This document shows positions 1 through 6,343 of a stretch of 10,436 nucleotides of DNA, piece after piece; position 1 is the first letter of the stretch, and each line of letters starts with the position of its first letter. The stretch spans positions 1 to 10,436 of the forward strand of contig JAUXEQ010000034.1 of assembly GCA_030620455.1 (NCBI GenBank). Direction: 5' to 3'. The translations under genes and the position numbers were made by a program. Below the pieces are notes generated by a model. The model was not told the origin of the DNA. It worked only from the letters and a program-made list of their open reading frames with translations, and ran no database searches. The stretch comes from a bacterium. GTDB lineage: Bacteria > UBP14 > UBA6098 > B30-G16.

Positions 1-47
1 CCCCAATAGCCAACAATAACAAACCATCTTTTGGCAGGGATTCGGGG

Positions 48-82
48 ATTCCGTGAAATCTTTTAATCCGTGATATCCGTGG
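48..82. repeat. Cluster of short ATCCGTG / CACGGAT repeats
   Basis: Three near-copies of ATCCGTG lie close together at 48-55 (ATTCCGTG), 66-72 and 75-81. Read on the minus strand they give CACGGATATCACGGATT followed by TCACGGAAT. They lie just downstream, on the minus strand, of the stop codon of the methyltransferase remnant at 117-257. No open reading frame covers them. Similar short CACGGAT runs are, in my recollection, scattered between genes in many environmental bacterial genomes; that is recollection, not something tested here. The function is unknown. Confidence 0.4.
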
Positions 83-116
83 TTCAGAATATTTTTTATT
101 TTGCTTTGAGGCTTTA

Positions 117-257
117 TCATTCTCCCTCCACCATCCTTATCTCCTCTTTCGTCAATCCATACAATCCATACACTAGGGCTTCTATTTTCATGTCGGTGAT
201 TTCGATAAGCTTCTGAATGGTTTTTATTTCAGACACTGTTACCTTCTTGTTGCATGC
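117..257 (-). pseudogene. C-terminal remnant of an N6-adenine DNA methyltransferase / type II restriction-modification protein
   Basis: An open minus-strand frame of 46 codons ends at TGA 117-119. Its tail reads IEITDMKIEALVYGLYGLTK followed by EEIRMVEGE. Proteins of the Eco57I/TaqI-like and type IIG methyltransferase-specificity group commonly end with a short helix of the form ID-x-LVYxLYGLTEEEIxIVEG, and that is the basis of the call. The frame is closed upstream by TAA at 258-260, and there is no catalytic NPPY motif or target-recognition region. The preceding ~60 bases in another frame read REVEILLISMQQEG, so a frameshift in a slightly longer remnant is possible. No start codon or ribosome binding site supports a functional short gene. 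The family is fairly sure; the exact class (type I, IIG or BREX-like) is not. Confidence 0.6.
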
Positions 258-426
258 TTATCAACAGAATCTCGACTTCCCTCTTAAATAACCTAAACTA
301 TAGATGTTAATCAAGAAAATTAACATTTAATATCAAAACTACTAATTAGTTAATTAAATATCACCTAAAGCTACATTAAGTATATTGTATTCTTAGGCAC
401 ATTCTCGCTTTTTAAGACAATTCTAT
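258..426. other. AT-rich intergenic stretch without a recognisable gene
   Basis: Apart from the inverted repeat at 304-326, I see no coding frame, RNA gene or convincing terminator here. The stretch lies downstream of the ttcA-like gene (minus, ending at 427), so any transcript from that operon runs into it. A weak pairing of CCTAA (364-368) with TTAGG (393-397) is too short to call a terminator. Confidence 0.5.
304..326. repeat. Inverted repeat, 8-bp arms
   Basis: ATGTTAAT (304-311) and ATTAACAT (319-326) are perfect reverse complements around a 7-base spacer. The element sits alone in AT-rich DNA between the methyltransferase remnant and the end of the ttcA-like gene. There is no T-run typical of an intrinsic terminator on either side. 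It may be a binding site, a weak hairpin or chance in AT-rich sequence. Confidence 0.3.
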
Positions 427-1230
427 TTATTTCAATAGCTTGTCCACAAATTCTTTATATGCACCCCAAAGGTAATCAGGATTAGGATAGAACATTGCTC
501 GTATTATATCTTTTTTTGCACCAGGTCGTTTAGTTTCAATAAACTCGACAATTTCTCGAACCACATCGCGCTTCGAATCTCCAGCATAAGGACAATCTTT
601 TGGGATTATGGGAAAGTTTCTTTCTTTAGCTAATCTTTTTATGTATTCCTCTGAAACGAGGATCATCGGTCGAACAACATAAAATAAGCCATCAAAGAAT
701 TCCTGAACAGGCACAATTGCGCTTATCTTTCGAGAATATATTAAATTTAGGAAAAAAGTATCCAAAAGGTCTTCTCGATGATGACCAAGAGCAATTTTCT
801 TGGCATTCATAGATTTTGCATACTCGAAAAGTGCTTTGCGACGCATTCGAGAACAGATGAAACAGGGAGATAGACGAGTTCTTTTACTATTATCGTTCTT
901 GCTGATCTTCTTTGCTTCAAGAACAGTAAAACTCATTCCTCGATTGCTGCAAAAGTTCTCGAGCTTTTTTTTTGAATTACTCGACAATTCAAAGAAACCG
1001 GGAGAAACATAGACTGCATAAAATGTAACATTAAATTGCCAGCGAAGATTCAAATGGTATAGAACATCCACAAGAACTAAGCTATCCGAGCCACCAGAAA
1101 GACCTATTATAACCTTGTCGCCATCCTGGAACATCTCAAAAATCGCGGCTGTACGAGCTACACGTCTTGCAATCATTGTCTTAAGTTTGCTAGCGGAAAG
1201 CATGTCGATCCATAACCCGAATCTCACCAT
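427..1230 (-). CDS. ttcA: TtcA-like PP-loop tRNA thiolation ATPase (probable tRNA 2-thiocytidine biosynthesis protein)
   Basis: N-type PP-loop ATPase of the TtcA/TilS superfamily. Counting from the ATG at 1230, the P-loop GLSGGSDS lies at about residues 43-50. A C-x2-C pair (C123, C126, in SPCFICSRMRR) follows, then the family motif LGHHREDLLDT at 148-158 and a third cysteine (C213, in PKDCPYAG). TtcA holds a [4Fe-4S] cluster on exactly such a CxxC plus distal Cys set, activates tRNA C32 with ATP and inserts sulfur. About 267 residues is somewhat shorter than E. coli TtcA (~311). The start is uncertain: the ATG at 1230 overlaps comB by 41 bases, and in-frame ATGs at 1203 and 1176 are alternatives, none with a clear Shine-Dalgarno site. 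The overlap suggests translational coupling to comB. A related TtcA-like protein acting on another tRNA position cannot be excluded. Confidence 0.8.
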   Translation of the reverse strand: MVRFGLWIDMLSASKLKTMIARRVARTAAIFEMFQDGDKVIIGLSGGSDSLVLVDVLYHLNLRWQFNVTFYAVYVSPGFFELSSNSKKKLENFCSNRGMSFTVLEAKKISKNDNSKRTRLSPCFICSRMRRKALFEYAKSMNAKKIALGHHREDLLDTFFLNLIYSRKISAIVPVQEFFDGLFYVVRPMILVSEEYIKRLAKERNFPIIPKDCPYAGDSKRDVVREIVEFIETKRPGAKKDIIRAMFYPNPDYLWGAYKEFVDKLLK

Positions 1231-1939
1231 CAATTAGGTGTGGGACAATATTTTCCGAATCTATTCTTCCTGCAATTTTCAAATCATCAGCCAACCCTAA
1301 ATCTAAACCAAGATATCTTGCATGCTTTGCATTTTCGAAAACACTTTCCACATTTTCACCATATTTTTCATATAAAATTCTCGAAAGAAGTGAACCGTCA
1401 TCGTGGATACAATCAGTATGCCTTTTACAAATTTTTTCAATAAACAAACCTGCCGCATATGCATCCTCGAGCGAAAAAACTCCTCTATATCCCGCACAAG
1501 CGAGCAAAATACTTTCAGCATTTATGGATTCGACACAGTTTATTACCGCAGATATATTAATCAAGCTCATGAGCAACACATTTTCGGCTAACATTTCCGC
1601 CTTTTTCATCAGCACACTTCCATTTGTTGATGAATATATTAGCATTCTTCCACAAACATTTTCAGGAGTGTATTCTGTTGGTGAATTTCCAAGATCAAAA
1701 CCGGGAATAATCAATCCATCTCTTTCGCCACAGAGAAGTGGTTTTTCATGCATGAATTTTCTTTTCAATTCATAAGCTTCTTCAATCGTACTTGCAGGAA
1801 TCACACTTCTGGCACCAGATTTTAAAGCGAAGATTAAAGTTGTCGAGGCTCTGAGAATATCGATTAGAATAACAACATCTAATTTTATATCCCCAAGACA
1901 ACCAATTTCTTTTGGGATTAGTGTGGTAAATATTCTCAT
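1190..1939 (-). CDS. comB: ComB family 2-phosphosulfolactate phosphatase
   Basis: Mg2+-dependent phosphatase family named after ComB, which hydrolyses 2-phosphosulfolactate to sulfolactate in coenzyme M biosynthesis; homologues are common in bacteria that lack the rest of that pathway. Family blocks appear in order over 249 residues, the usual length: IDILRASTT (26-34), CGERDG (70-75), GFDLGNSPTEY (80-90), SSTNGS (103-108, usually TTNGT), LACAGYRG (146-153), SLEDAYAAG (156-164), and a C-terminal LGLADDLKIAG near 214-224. The start ATG lacks a strong Shine-Dalgarno site. Its 3' end overlaps the ttcA-like gene, so the two are probably one transcript. The candidate promoter is at 2013-2021. Family membership is firm. 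The substrate in this organism is inferred only, since no comA, comC or sulfopyruvate decarboxylase gene is present here. Confidence 0.88.
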   Translation of the reverse strand: MRIFTTLIPKEIGCLGDIKLDVVILIDILRASTTLIFALKSGARSVIPASTIEEAYELKRKFMHEKPLLCGERDGLIIPGFDLGNSPTEYTPENVCGRMLIYSSTNGSVLMKKAEMLAENVLLMSLINISAVINCVESINAESILLACAGYRGVFSLEDAYAAGLFIEKICKRHTDCIHDDGSLLSRILYEKYGENVESVFENAKHARYLGLDLGLADDLKIAGRIDSENIVPHLIDGEIRVMDRHAFR

Positions 1940-1998
1940 AAAATTATTGCAAATTCTATTTATAAAAGCGAAAAAAACATCTCAATTTCTAAGTTTCT

Positions 1999-2016
1999 TA
2001 ATATTGCACAATATTA
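1999..2016. promoter_or_regulatory. 18-bp palindrome, possible operator for comB
   Basis: TAATATTG (1999-2006) and CAATATTA (2009-2016) form perfect 8-bp arms around a central CA. The right arm overlaps the -10 element of the candidate comB promoter, and the centre falls where transcription would start. That is a classic position for a repressor site. The element is not followed by a T-run, so it is a poor intrinsic terminator for gcvT. AT-rich composition raises the chance of coincidence. Confidence 0.45.
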
Positions 2017-2021
2017 TATCA
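2013..2021 (-). promoter_or_regulatory. Extended -10 promoter for comB-ttcA
   Basis: On the minus strand the bases read TGATATAAT, a perfect TATAAT box with the TGn extension that can replace a good -35 box. The best -35 candidate 16 bases upstream (TTAGTT) is weak. Predicted initiation is near 2006, giving a leader of about 67 bases before the comB ATG. It lies in the 106-bp gap after the gcvT stop codon. Confidence 0.45.
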
Positions 2022-2045
2022 TGGTTTAATACAAAACTAATTGGA

Positions 2046-3161
2046 TTATTTCCTGCTTTTAATCGATCCTTTTTCCCAGAATGGTGGTTTCACCAAAACT
2101 GCGGGAATTGGAGTGTTCCGAATGATAACATCATATTCATTGCCCGATTTCGACCACTCTTTGGGAACATATGCAAGACCTATTCCCTTATTAAGCATCG
2201 GCGAAAACGTTCCACTTGTTACTTCACCAACTTCTCTATTATCTCTAAAAACTTTATGACCTTGCCGTGGGAATCCCCTATCCAAAAGTTCAAAACAAAC
2301 GCATCTTTTCTTAATACCACTCGTCTTTATCTCGATAAGAGCTTCCCTTCCCACAAAATCTCCTTTTTCAAGCTTAACAATCCAACCAAGTCCAGCCTCA
2401 TACGGATTATTTTCTTCAGTCATATCATTACCGTAAAGCATATACTTCATCTCGAGACGCAGTGTATCTCTGGCACCTAATCCTATTGGTACAATATTCT
2501 CCTTTTCTCCAGCTTCAAGAGTTGCGTCCCATAGTTTTTCAGCAATATTGTTTTTCATATAAAGTTCAAAACCATCCTCACCGGTATATCCTGTTCGCGA
2601 AACAAGCATTCTTTCACCAGCAACATCGATTACATGAGACCAATAATATTCAATGTTATCCAAATCGAGGTTAGTCATTCTGCTAAGAACATCCTGAGCT
2701 TTGGGTCCCTGTATAGCCAGAAGCGATACCTCTCTTGTTGCATTAAATAATTCAACCCCATCATGTGGAAGATGAGATTTTAGCCAATTATAATCTTTAT
2801 CGATATTTGAGGCGTTTACCACAAGCATGAACTTATCAGGGAGTCTATAAACTAATATATCATCTATAATACCGCCCTTATCAGTAATCATACATGAATA
2901 CTGTGCCTGCCACATTTCGATTTTTGAAACATCGTTCGTTGTCATTTTTTGTAGGAATTCAAATGCTCTTGGGCCCTTAACATAAAATTCACCCATATGT
3001 GAAATATCAAACATACCTACAGAATTTCTCACAGCTCTATGTTCAGGAACAATGCCTTCATAATATATGGGCATCAAATATCCTGCAAACTCAACTAATT
3101 TTGCATGTAATAACAGATGCTTATTATAAAACGCTGTCTTTATAGCAGTTTCTCGACTCAT
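2046..3161 (-). CDS. gcvT: Glycine cleavage system T-protein (aminomethyltransferase)
   Basis: Transfers the methylene of the aminomethyl group on lipoyl-H-protein to tetrahydrofolate, releasing ammonia and giving 5,10-methylene-THF. The start was chosen at 3161 because AGGAGGAG lies five bases upstream; this gives 371 residues, the family norm. The frame stays open to 3251 but that extension has no support. Visible blocks: MPIYYEGIVPEH (30-41), GMFDISHMGEF (49-59), GGIIDDILVYR (96-106, with the conserved Asp pair D100/D101), QGPKAQDVL (151-159), RTGYTGEDGFELY (189-201), GARDTLRLEMKYMLYGND (229-246), NPYEAGLGW (252-260) and GEVTSGTFSP (312-321). No gcvH or gcvP lies in this window, so the partners must be elsewhere. 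It diverges from the 2-oxoacid oxidoreductase operon. YgfZ-like folate proteins are a distant alternative, but the motif set argues for true GcvT. Confidence 0.95.
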   Translation of the reverse strand: MSRETAIKTAFYNKHLLLHAKLVEFAGYLMPIYYEGIVPEHRAVRNSVGMFDISHMGEFYVKGPRAFEFLQKMTTNDVSKIEMWQAQYSCMITDKGGIIDDILVYRLPDKFMLVVNASNIDKDYNWLKSHLPHDGVELFNATREVSLLAIQGPKAQDVLSRMTNLDLDNIEYYWSHVIDVAGERMLVSRTGYTGEDGFELYMKNNIAEKLWDATLEAGEKENIVPIGLGARDTLRLEMKYMLYGNDMTEENNPYEAGLGWIVKLEKGDFVGREALIEIKTSGIKKRCVCFELLDRGFPRQGHKVFRDNREVGEVTSGTFSPMLNKGIGLAYVPKEWSKSGNEYDVIIRNTPIPAVLVKPPFWEKGSIKSRK

Positions 3162-3197
3162 TTCACTCCTCCTACTAGTTTTATTCATTCGTTGAGA

Positions 3198-3226
3198 AAA
3201 ATATTTATGAGACACCAAAAAATCAA
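3198..3226 (-). promoter_or_regulatory. Weak candidate promoter for gcvT
   Basis: On the minus strand TTGATT (3226-3221) and TATTTT (3203-3198) are separated by 17 bases. Each box matches four of six consensus bases. The predicted leader to the ATG at 3161 is about 30 bases and includes the strong AGGAGGAG site. In such AT-rich DNA this match alone is modest evidence. Confidence 0.25.
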
Positions 3227-3242
3227 ATAAAATCTCATTGCT

Positions 3243-3258
3243 ATTCAACAATTCAACA
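3243..3258. repeat. Perfect tandem repeat ATTCAACA x2 in the divergent gcvT/vor intergenic region
   Basis: ATTCAACA occurs twice back to back at 3243-3250 and 3251-3258, about 45 bases before the ferredoxin-subunit start and about 80 bases before gcvT on the other strand. Tandem half-sites between divergent genes can be activator or repressor sites, but nothing else here supports a specific regulator. Confidence 0.3.
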
Positions 3259-3300
3259 TTAAATTTGAATACTATCTTTAACTTATATACGGAGGTCTAT

Positions 3301-3510
3301 ATGCCCCACATAGAAATTTCAACTGAAAATTGCAAAGGATGTGGTCTGTGTATACATATCTGTCCAGTCTCAGCCATTGAATTTGCAAAAGAGATTAACA
3401 AATTGGGTTATCATCCGGCAAGATATAAAGGTGATGGATGCACAGGTTGTACACTGTGTTTCTATACCTGTCCGGAACCCTCAGCAATAACTGTTTATCG
3501 TAAATCATAA
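3301..3510 (+). CDS. 2-oxoacid:ferredoxin oxidoreductase delta subunit (two [4Fe-4S] ferredoxin)
   Basis: Electron-transfer subunit of the 2-oxoacid:ferredoxin oxidoreductase encoded by the next two genes; it passes electrons from the TPP/Fe-S core to external ferredoxin. It has 69 residues with two classic ligand sets: C11-x2-C14-x2-C17-x3-C21-P (CKGCGLCIHICP) and C47-x2-C50-x2-C53-x3-C57-P (CTGCTLCFYTCP). The start was chosen at 3301 because GGAGG sits at 3291-3295, five bases upstream; an in-frame extension back to 3238 has no such site. It is the first gene of the operon and its stop codon abuts the Shine-Dalgarno site of the alpha subunit gene. It would be called porD/vorD by analogy. 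A free-standing ferredoxin is less likely given this tight linkage. Confidence 0.9.
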   Translation: MPHIEISTENCKGCGLCIHICPVSAIEFAKEINKLGYHPARYKGDGCTGCTLCFYTCPEPSAITVYRKS

Positions 3511-3521
3511 AGGAGTTAGTA

Positions 3522-4580
3522 ATGGCTAAAGAGTTAATAAAAGGAAACGAAGCTGTAATAAAAGGGGCGCTATTAGCCGGATGTGATGCATTCTACGGTT
3601 ATCCAATCACTCCTGCATCCGAAATAGCGCATGCCGCAGCGAAATATTTTCCACTTGCTGGTAAACCATTTCTGCAAGCCGAATCTGAAATAGCAGCCAT
3701 TCAGATGTGTTATGGTGCCTCAGGTGGAGGTTCAAGAGTAATGACAGCCTCTTCAGGACCCGGTCTTTCACTGAAAATGGAGGGAATCTCATACTCGTGT
3801 GGTTCCGAACTACCAATAGTTATAGTTGATATTATGCGAGGTGGTCCTGGATTAGGTAATATCGCTCCTGAACAATCTGACTATAATCAAATTGTTAAAG
3901 GCGGTGGACATGGAAACTACAAAGTTTTAGTTCTCGCACCTAATTCTGCACAGGAGATGTGTGATTTAACTATGTTAGCGTTTCATTTGGCGGACAAATA
4001 CAGAAATCCGGTAGTAGTTCTTACTGATGGGTTCACGGGTCAAATGATGGAACCTGTCGAATTTCCGTATCCAAACCCGGGGGATTTCAAAAAGCATCAT
4101 TGGGCAGCAATGGCAACTCCGGAAACTCGAGATAGCATAATAAATTCAATCTACCTCGATCCGTATGAATTGCAGGAGCATAACGAGAAACTACAGAAAA
4201 AATATGCGGAAATGGAGAAAAACGAGGTTAGATTCGAGGAATATATGATAGCGGATGCAGAAGTTGTCGGAATCTCTTATGGAACAGTATCGCGAGTTAT
4301 GTTCACTGCGGTTGACGTTGCTCGTAACAAGGGCATTAAAGCTGGGATGCTCAGACCAATAACGCTATTCCCATTCCCAAAGGATAAACTTATAGAATTA
4401 GCAAATTTCGATAGAGTCAAAGCTTTTCTCGTTAGTGAGATGTCTAATGGGCAAATGGTAGATGACGTCAGATTGGCAACTCATTTCAAGAAACCGATTT
4501 ACTTTTTTGGAACGATGGGTGGTGTTGTGCCTCAGGTTGAGCAACTTGCCCAGGAATTTGAAAAGATTATTAAGACATAA
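3522..4580 (+). CDS. vorB: 2-oxoacid:ferredoxin oxidoreductase alpha subunit, 2-ketoisovalerate (VorB) type
   Basis: Large subunit of a CoA-acylating 2-oxoacid:ferredoxin oxidoreductase (2-oxoacid + CoA + oxidised ferredoxin to acyl-CoA + CO2 + reduced ferredoxin), cytoplasmic. It has 352 residues, matching VorB-type alpha subunits. The N-terminal pyrimidine-binding domain shows GYPITPASEI (26-35), LQAESEIAAI (51-60) and SSGPGLSLKMEGISY (77-91). These are followed by the RGGPGLGNIAPEQSDYNQ block (106-123) and KGGGHG (126-131). A C-terminal transketolase-like domain covers roughly 240-350. The GPGLGN/KGGGHG wording is what I associate with VorB rather than PorA or KorA. The Shine-Dalgarno site AGGAG (3511-3515) touches the stop of the preceding ferredoxin gene. 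Substrate preference (branched-chain, pyruvate or 2-oxoglutarate) cannot be settled from sequence alone. Confidence 0.9.
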   Translation: MAKELIKGNEAVIKGALLAGCDAFYGYPITPASEIAHAAAKYFPLAGKPFLQAESEIAAIQMCYGASGGGSRVMTASSGPGLSLKMEGISYSCGSELPIVIVDIMRGGPGLGNIAPEQSDYNQIVKGGGHGNYKVLVLAPNSAQEMCDLTMLAFHLADKYRNPVVVLTDGFTGQMMEPVEFPYPNPGDFKKHHWAAMATPETRDSIINSIYLDPYELQEHNEKLQKKYAEMEKNEVRFEEYMIADAEVVGISYGTVSRVMFTAVDVARNKGIKAGMLRPITLFPFPKDKLIELANFDRVKAFLVSEMSNGQMVDDVRLATHFKKPIYFFGTMGGVVPQVEQLAQEFEKIIKT

Positions 4581-4631
4581 TTTATTAAAAATATGTAACT
4601 GATATATCATTTGTATTATAGGAGGAAAACA

Positions 4632-6074
4632 ATGGCTAAAGATATTTTAACTAAACCAAAGGCTTTCTATGACAATTTTCATAGGAAACCCGATCAGAAC
4701 AAACAGGACACGCATTATTGTCCTGGTTGTGGACATGGTATTCTTCATAAGATGATCGCCGAGGCTATCGATGATTTCGAAATTGCAGATAGAACAATTA
4801 TGATTTCACCTGTTGGTTGCTCAGTATTTGTATATTACTATTTCGACACTGGAAATTTACAGGTTGCACACGGCAGGGCTCCAGCAGTCGCTACAGGATA
4901 CAAGCGAACACATCCAGAGGCTATCGTTATCTCTTATCAAGGGGACGGTGACTTAGCAGCTATAGGTGGAAATAATATACTTCAGGCAGCAAATCGCGGT
5001 GAAAATATAACTTTTTTCTTCGTTAACAATGCAATATATGGAATGACCGGCGGACAGATGGCTCCAACAACTCTTCTAGGTCAAAAGACCATGACCAGCC
5101 CATACGGTAGAAAAGCTGAACGTGAAGGTTACCCAATGCGAGTACTGGAACTTTTATCGTCCCTCGAAGCTCCCACATACCTCGAGCGAGTTGCATTAAC
5201 AGATGCTAAACATTTAATGAAAGCCCGTGCTGCAGTAAGAAAAGCGATAAAAACACAAATCGATGGCAAAGGATTCTCATTAATCGAAGTCCTTTCTGCA
5301 TGTCCCAGTGGCTGGAGAATGACTCCCACAGATGCAGTAGCCTGGATCTCAGAAAAAATGGAGAAAACCTTTCCTGTAGGTGTTTATAAAGATGTTATCA
5401 AAGATCGGAAGCCAAATACTTGGACTCGAATGCTTGAAAAAGTTCCATTTGAAAAATACCATGAGATACTCGAATTAACTGGAGAACCTATGGAGATAGA
5501 AGCGGACATGTCTTCAGTACTTGATATTTATAAAAATCCTGAAATATTGATCGCAGGATTCGGTGGACAGGGAGTCTTACTTCTCGGTCAATTCCTCGCT
5601 GAAGCTGGGATGAGGCATTGTTGGAATTCGTCTTGGATACCATCGTACGGTCCTGAAATGCGAGGTGGAACAGCAAACTGTCATGTAAAGATCTCAGAGA
5701 AAAGGATTGGTTCTCCAATTGTAGCAAAACCTTCGATTTTAATTGCAATGAATTTGCCATCTCTGGATAAATTTGAGCCGTTACTTAAACCTGGTGGATT
5801 ACTAATTTATAACACAACGATGATCTCGAGAGCACCTTCACGTAACGATATCGAAATTTTACCGATACCTGCAACCAAAATGGCTGACCAGTTAGAATCA
5901 CTTAGAGTAGCAAATATGGTGGTTGCAGGAGCAATTCAGGAAAAAACAAAACTATTTGATGAAATTATACTTAAAGATTGCTTGAATACCGTAGTAAAAC
6001 ATAAAAATTTCATCCCATTGAACCTTCAAGCAATCGATAAGGGAAAAGAATACGTCGAGAACTTCGGGAAATAA
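4632..6074 (+). CDS. 2-oxoacid:ferredoxin oxidoreductase, fused beta (TPP-binding) and gamma subunits
   Basis: Catalytic half of the oxidoreductase, 480 residues. Residues ~25-290 are the TPP-binding beta subunit: the CPGCGHG start motif at 30-36, PVGCSVFVYYY (60-70), the Mg-TPP signature GDGDLAAIGGNN at 104-115, then NNAIYGMTGGQMAPTT (132-147). Residues ~303-480 are the gamma subunit: GFGGQGVLLLGQ (309-320), SYGPEMRGGTANC (338-350), LKPGGLLIYN (385-394). The linker is only ~15-20 residues and the joint is in frame without a stop, so this is a genuine fusion. Start 4632 was chosen for GGAGGA at 4621-4626; a TTG extension to 4611 is unlikely. With the delta and alpha genes upstream all four functional parts are present (vorA plus vorC by analogy). 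A short gap of 51 bases separates it from vorB. Such beta-gamma fusions are known in anaerobes. Confidence 0.92.
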   Translation: MAKDILTKPKAFYDNFHRKPDQNKQDTHYCPGCGHGILHKMIAEAIDDFEIADRTIMISPVGCSVFVYYYFDTGNLQVAHGRAPAVATGYKRTHPEAIVISYQGDGDLAAIGGNNILQAANRGENITFFFVNNAIYGMTGGQMAPTTLLGQKTMTSPYGRKAEREGYPMRVLELLSSLEAPTYLERVALTDAKHLMKARAAVRKAIKTQIDGKGFSLIEVLSACPSGWRMTPTDAVAWISEKMEKTFPVGVYKDVIKDRKPNTWTRMLEKVPFEKYHEILELTGEPMEIEADMSSVLDIYKNPEILIAGFGGQGVLLLGQFLAEAGMRHCWNSSWIPSYGPEMRGGTANCHVKISEKRIGSPIVAKPSILIAMNLPSLDKFEPLLKPGGLLIYNTTMISRAPSRNDIEILPIPATKMADQLESLRVANMVVAGAIQEKTKLFDEIILKDCLNTVVKHKNFIPLNLQAIDKGKEYVENFGK

Positions 6075-6122
6075 TATAATTTACTTAAGCTAAAGAACAG
6101 AATAATCCATCATTCATTTCGA

Positions 6123-6149
6123 CCAACTTTTAATTTGCTCTTAAGTTGG
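6123..6149 (+). terminator. Possible hairpin terminator after the oxidoreductase operon
   Basis: CCAACTT (6123-6129) and AAGTTGG (6143-6149) are perfect 7-bp arms around a 13-base loop, 49 bases after the operon's last stop codon. The stem is weak and is followed by mixed AT sequence with only a short TTTT ten bases on. It may be a poor intrinsic terminator or a coincidence. Confidence 0.25.
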
Positions 6150-6215
6150 AATACTTATTGTTTTCCTTATTCGGCTTTATTGCTCAATATAATATTTAAC
6201 TATACGGTAAAAAAT

Positions 6216-6293
6216 ATGGATGCTCTTATAGCAATAACATATCGATGCAATGCAAAATGTCATATGTGTAATTGTGAATCTTTTTTACAATAA
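6216..6293 (+). pseudogene. N-terminal remnant of a radical SAM protein
   Basis: A 25-codon frame begins ATG 6216 and ends TAA 6291. It reads MDALIAITYRCNAKCHMCNC and then ESFLQ. The Cys set C11-x3-C15-x2-C18 inside ITYRCNAKCHMCN is the [4Fe-4S]-binding signature of radical SAM enzymes, in the wording typical of proteins encoded in polysaccharide or peptide-modification clusters. Nothing of the remaining barrel is present: the frame stops eight residues after the motif and the next ~110 bases are AT-rich non-coding DNA. The same frame is open back to the previous gene's stop (6074) with no ATG, so the protein may originally have started further upstream, for example at TTG 6135 or 6180. It is interpreted as a decayed or truncated gene, not a functional peptide. 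Confidence 0.65.
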
Positions 6294-6343
6294 AATCAAT
6301 TAATAATGTGCTAAAGTTAATAATTCTATACTTCATAAATATC

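Noticed and set aside
362..382. CACCTAAAGCTA-ATTAA-T resembles a stretch at 6602-6622 inside the glycosyltransferase gene.
   Set aside because: The match is about 20 bases with two or three differences, AT-rich, and its flanks do not align; one copy is coding. Chance is the simplest explanation.
1923..2480. Long plus-strand open frame (185 codons) across the comB/gcvT junction.
   Set aside because: It is antisense to gcvT and comB, has no ribosome site, and its translation shows no recognisable motif. It is a shadow of the real genes.
3162..3251. Thirty-codon N-terminal extension of gcvT in the same frame.
   Set aside because: AGGAGGAG directly before the internal ATG at 3161 and the normal family length fix the start there; the extension is the intergenic region.
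4611..4631. TTG start extending the beta-gamma subunit by seven residues.
   Set aside because: The extension includes the GGAGGA ribosome site itself, which properly positions the ATG at 4632.
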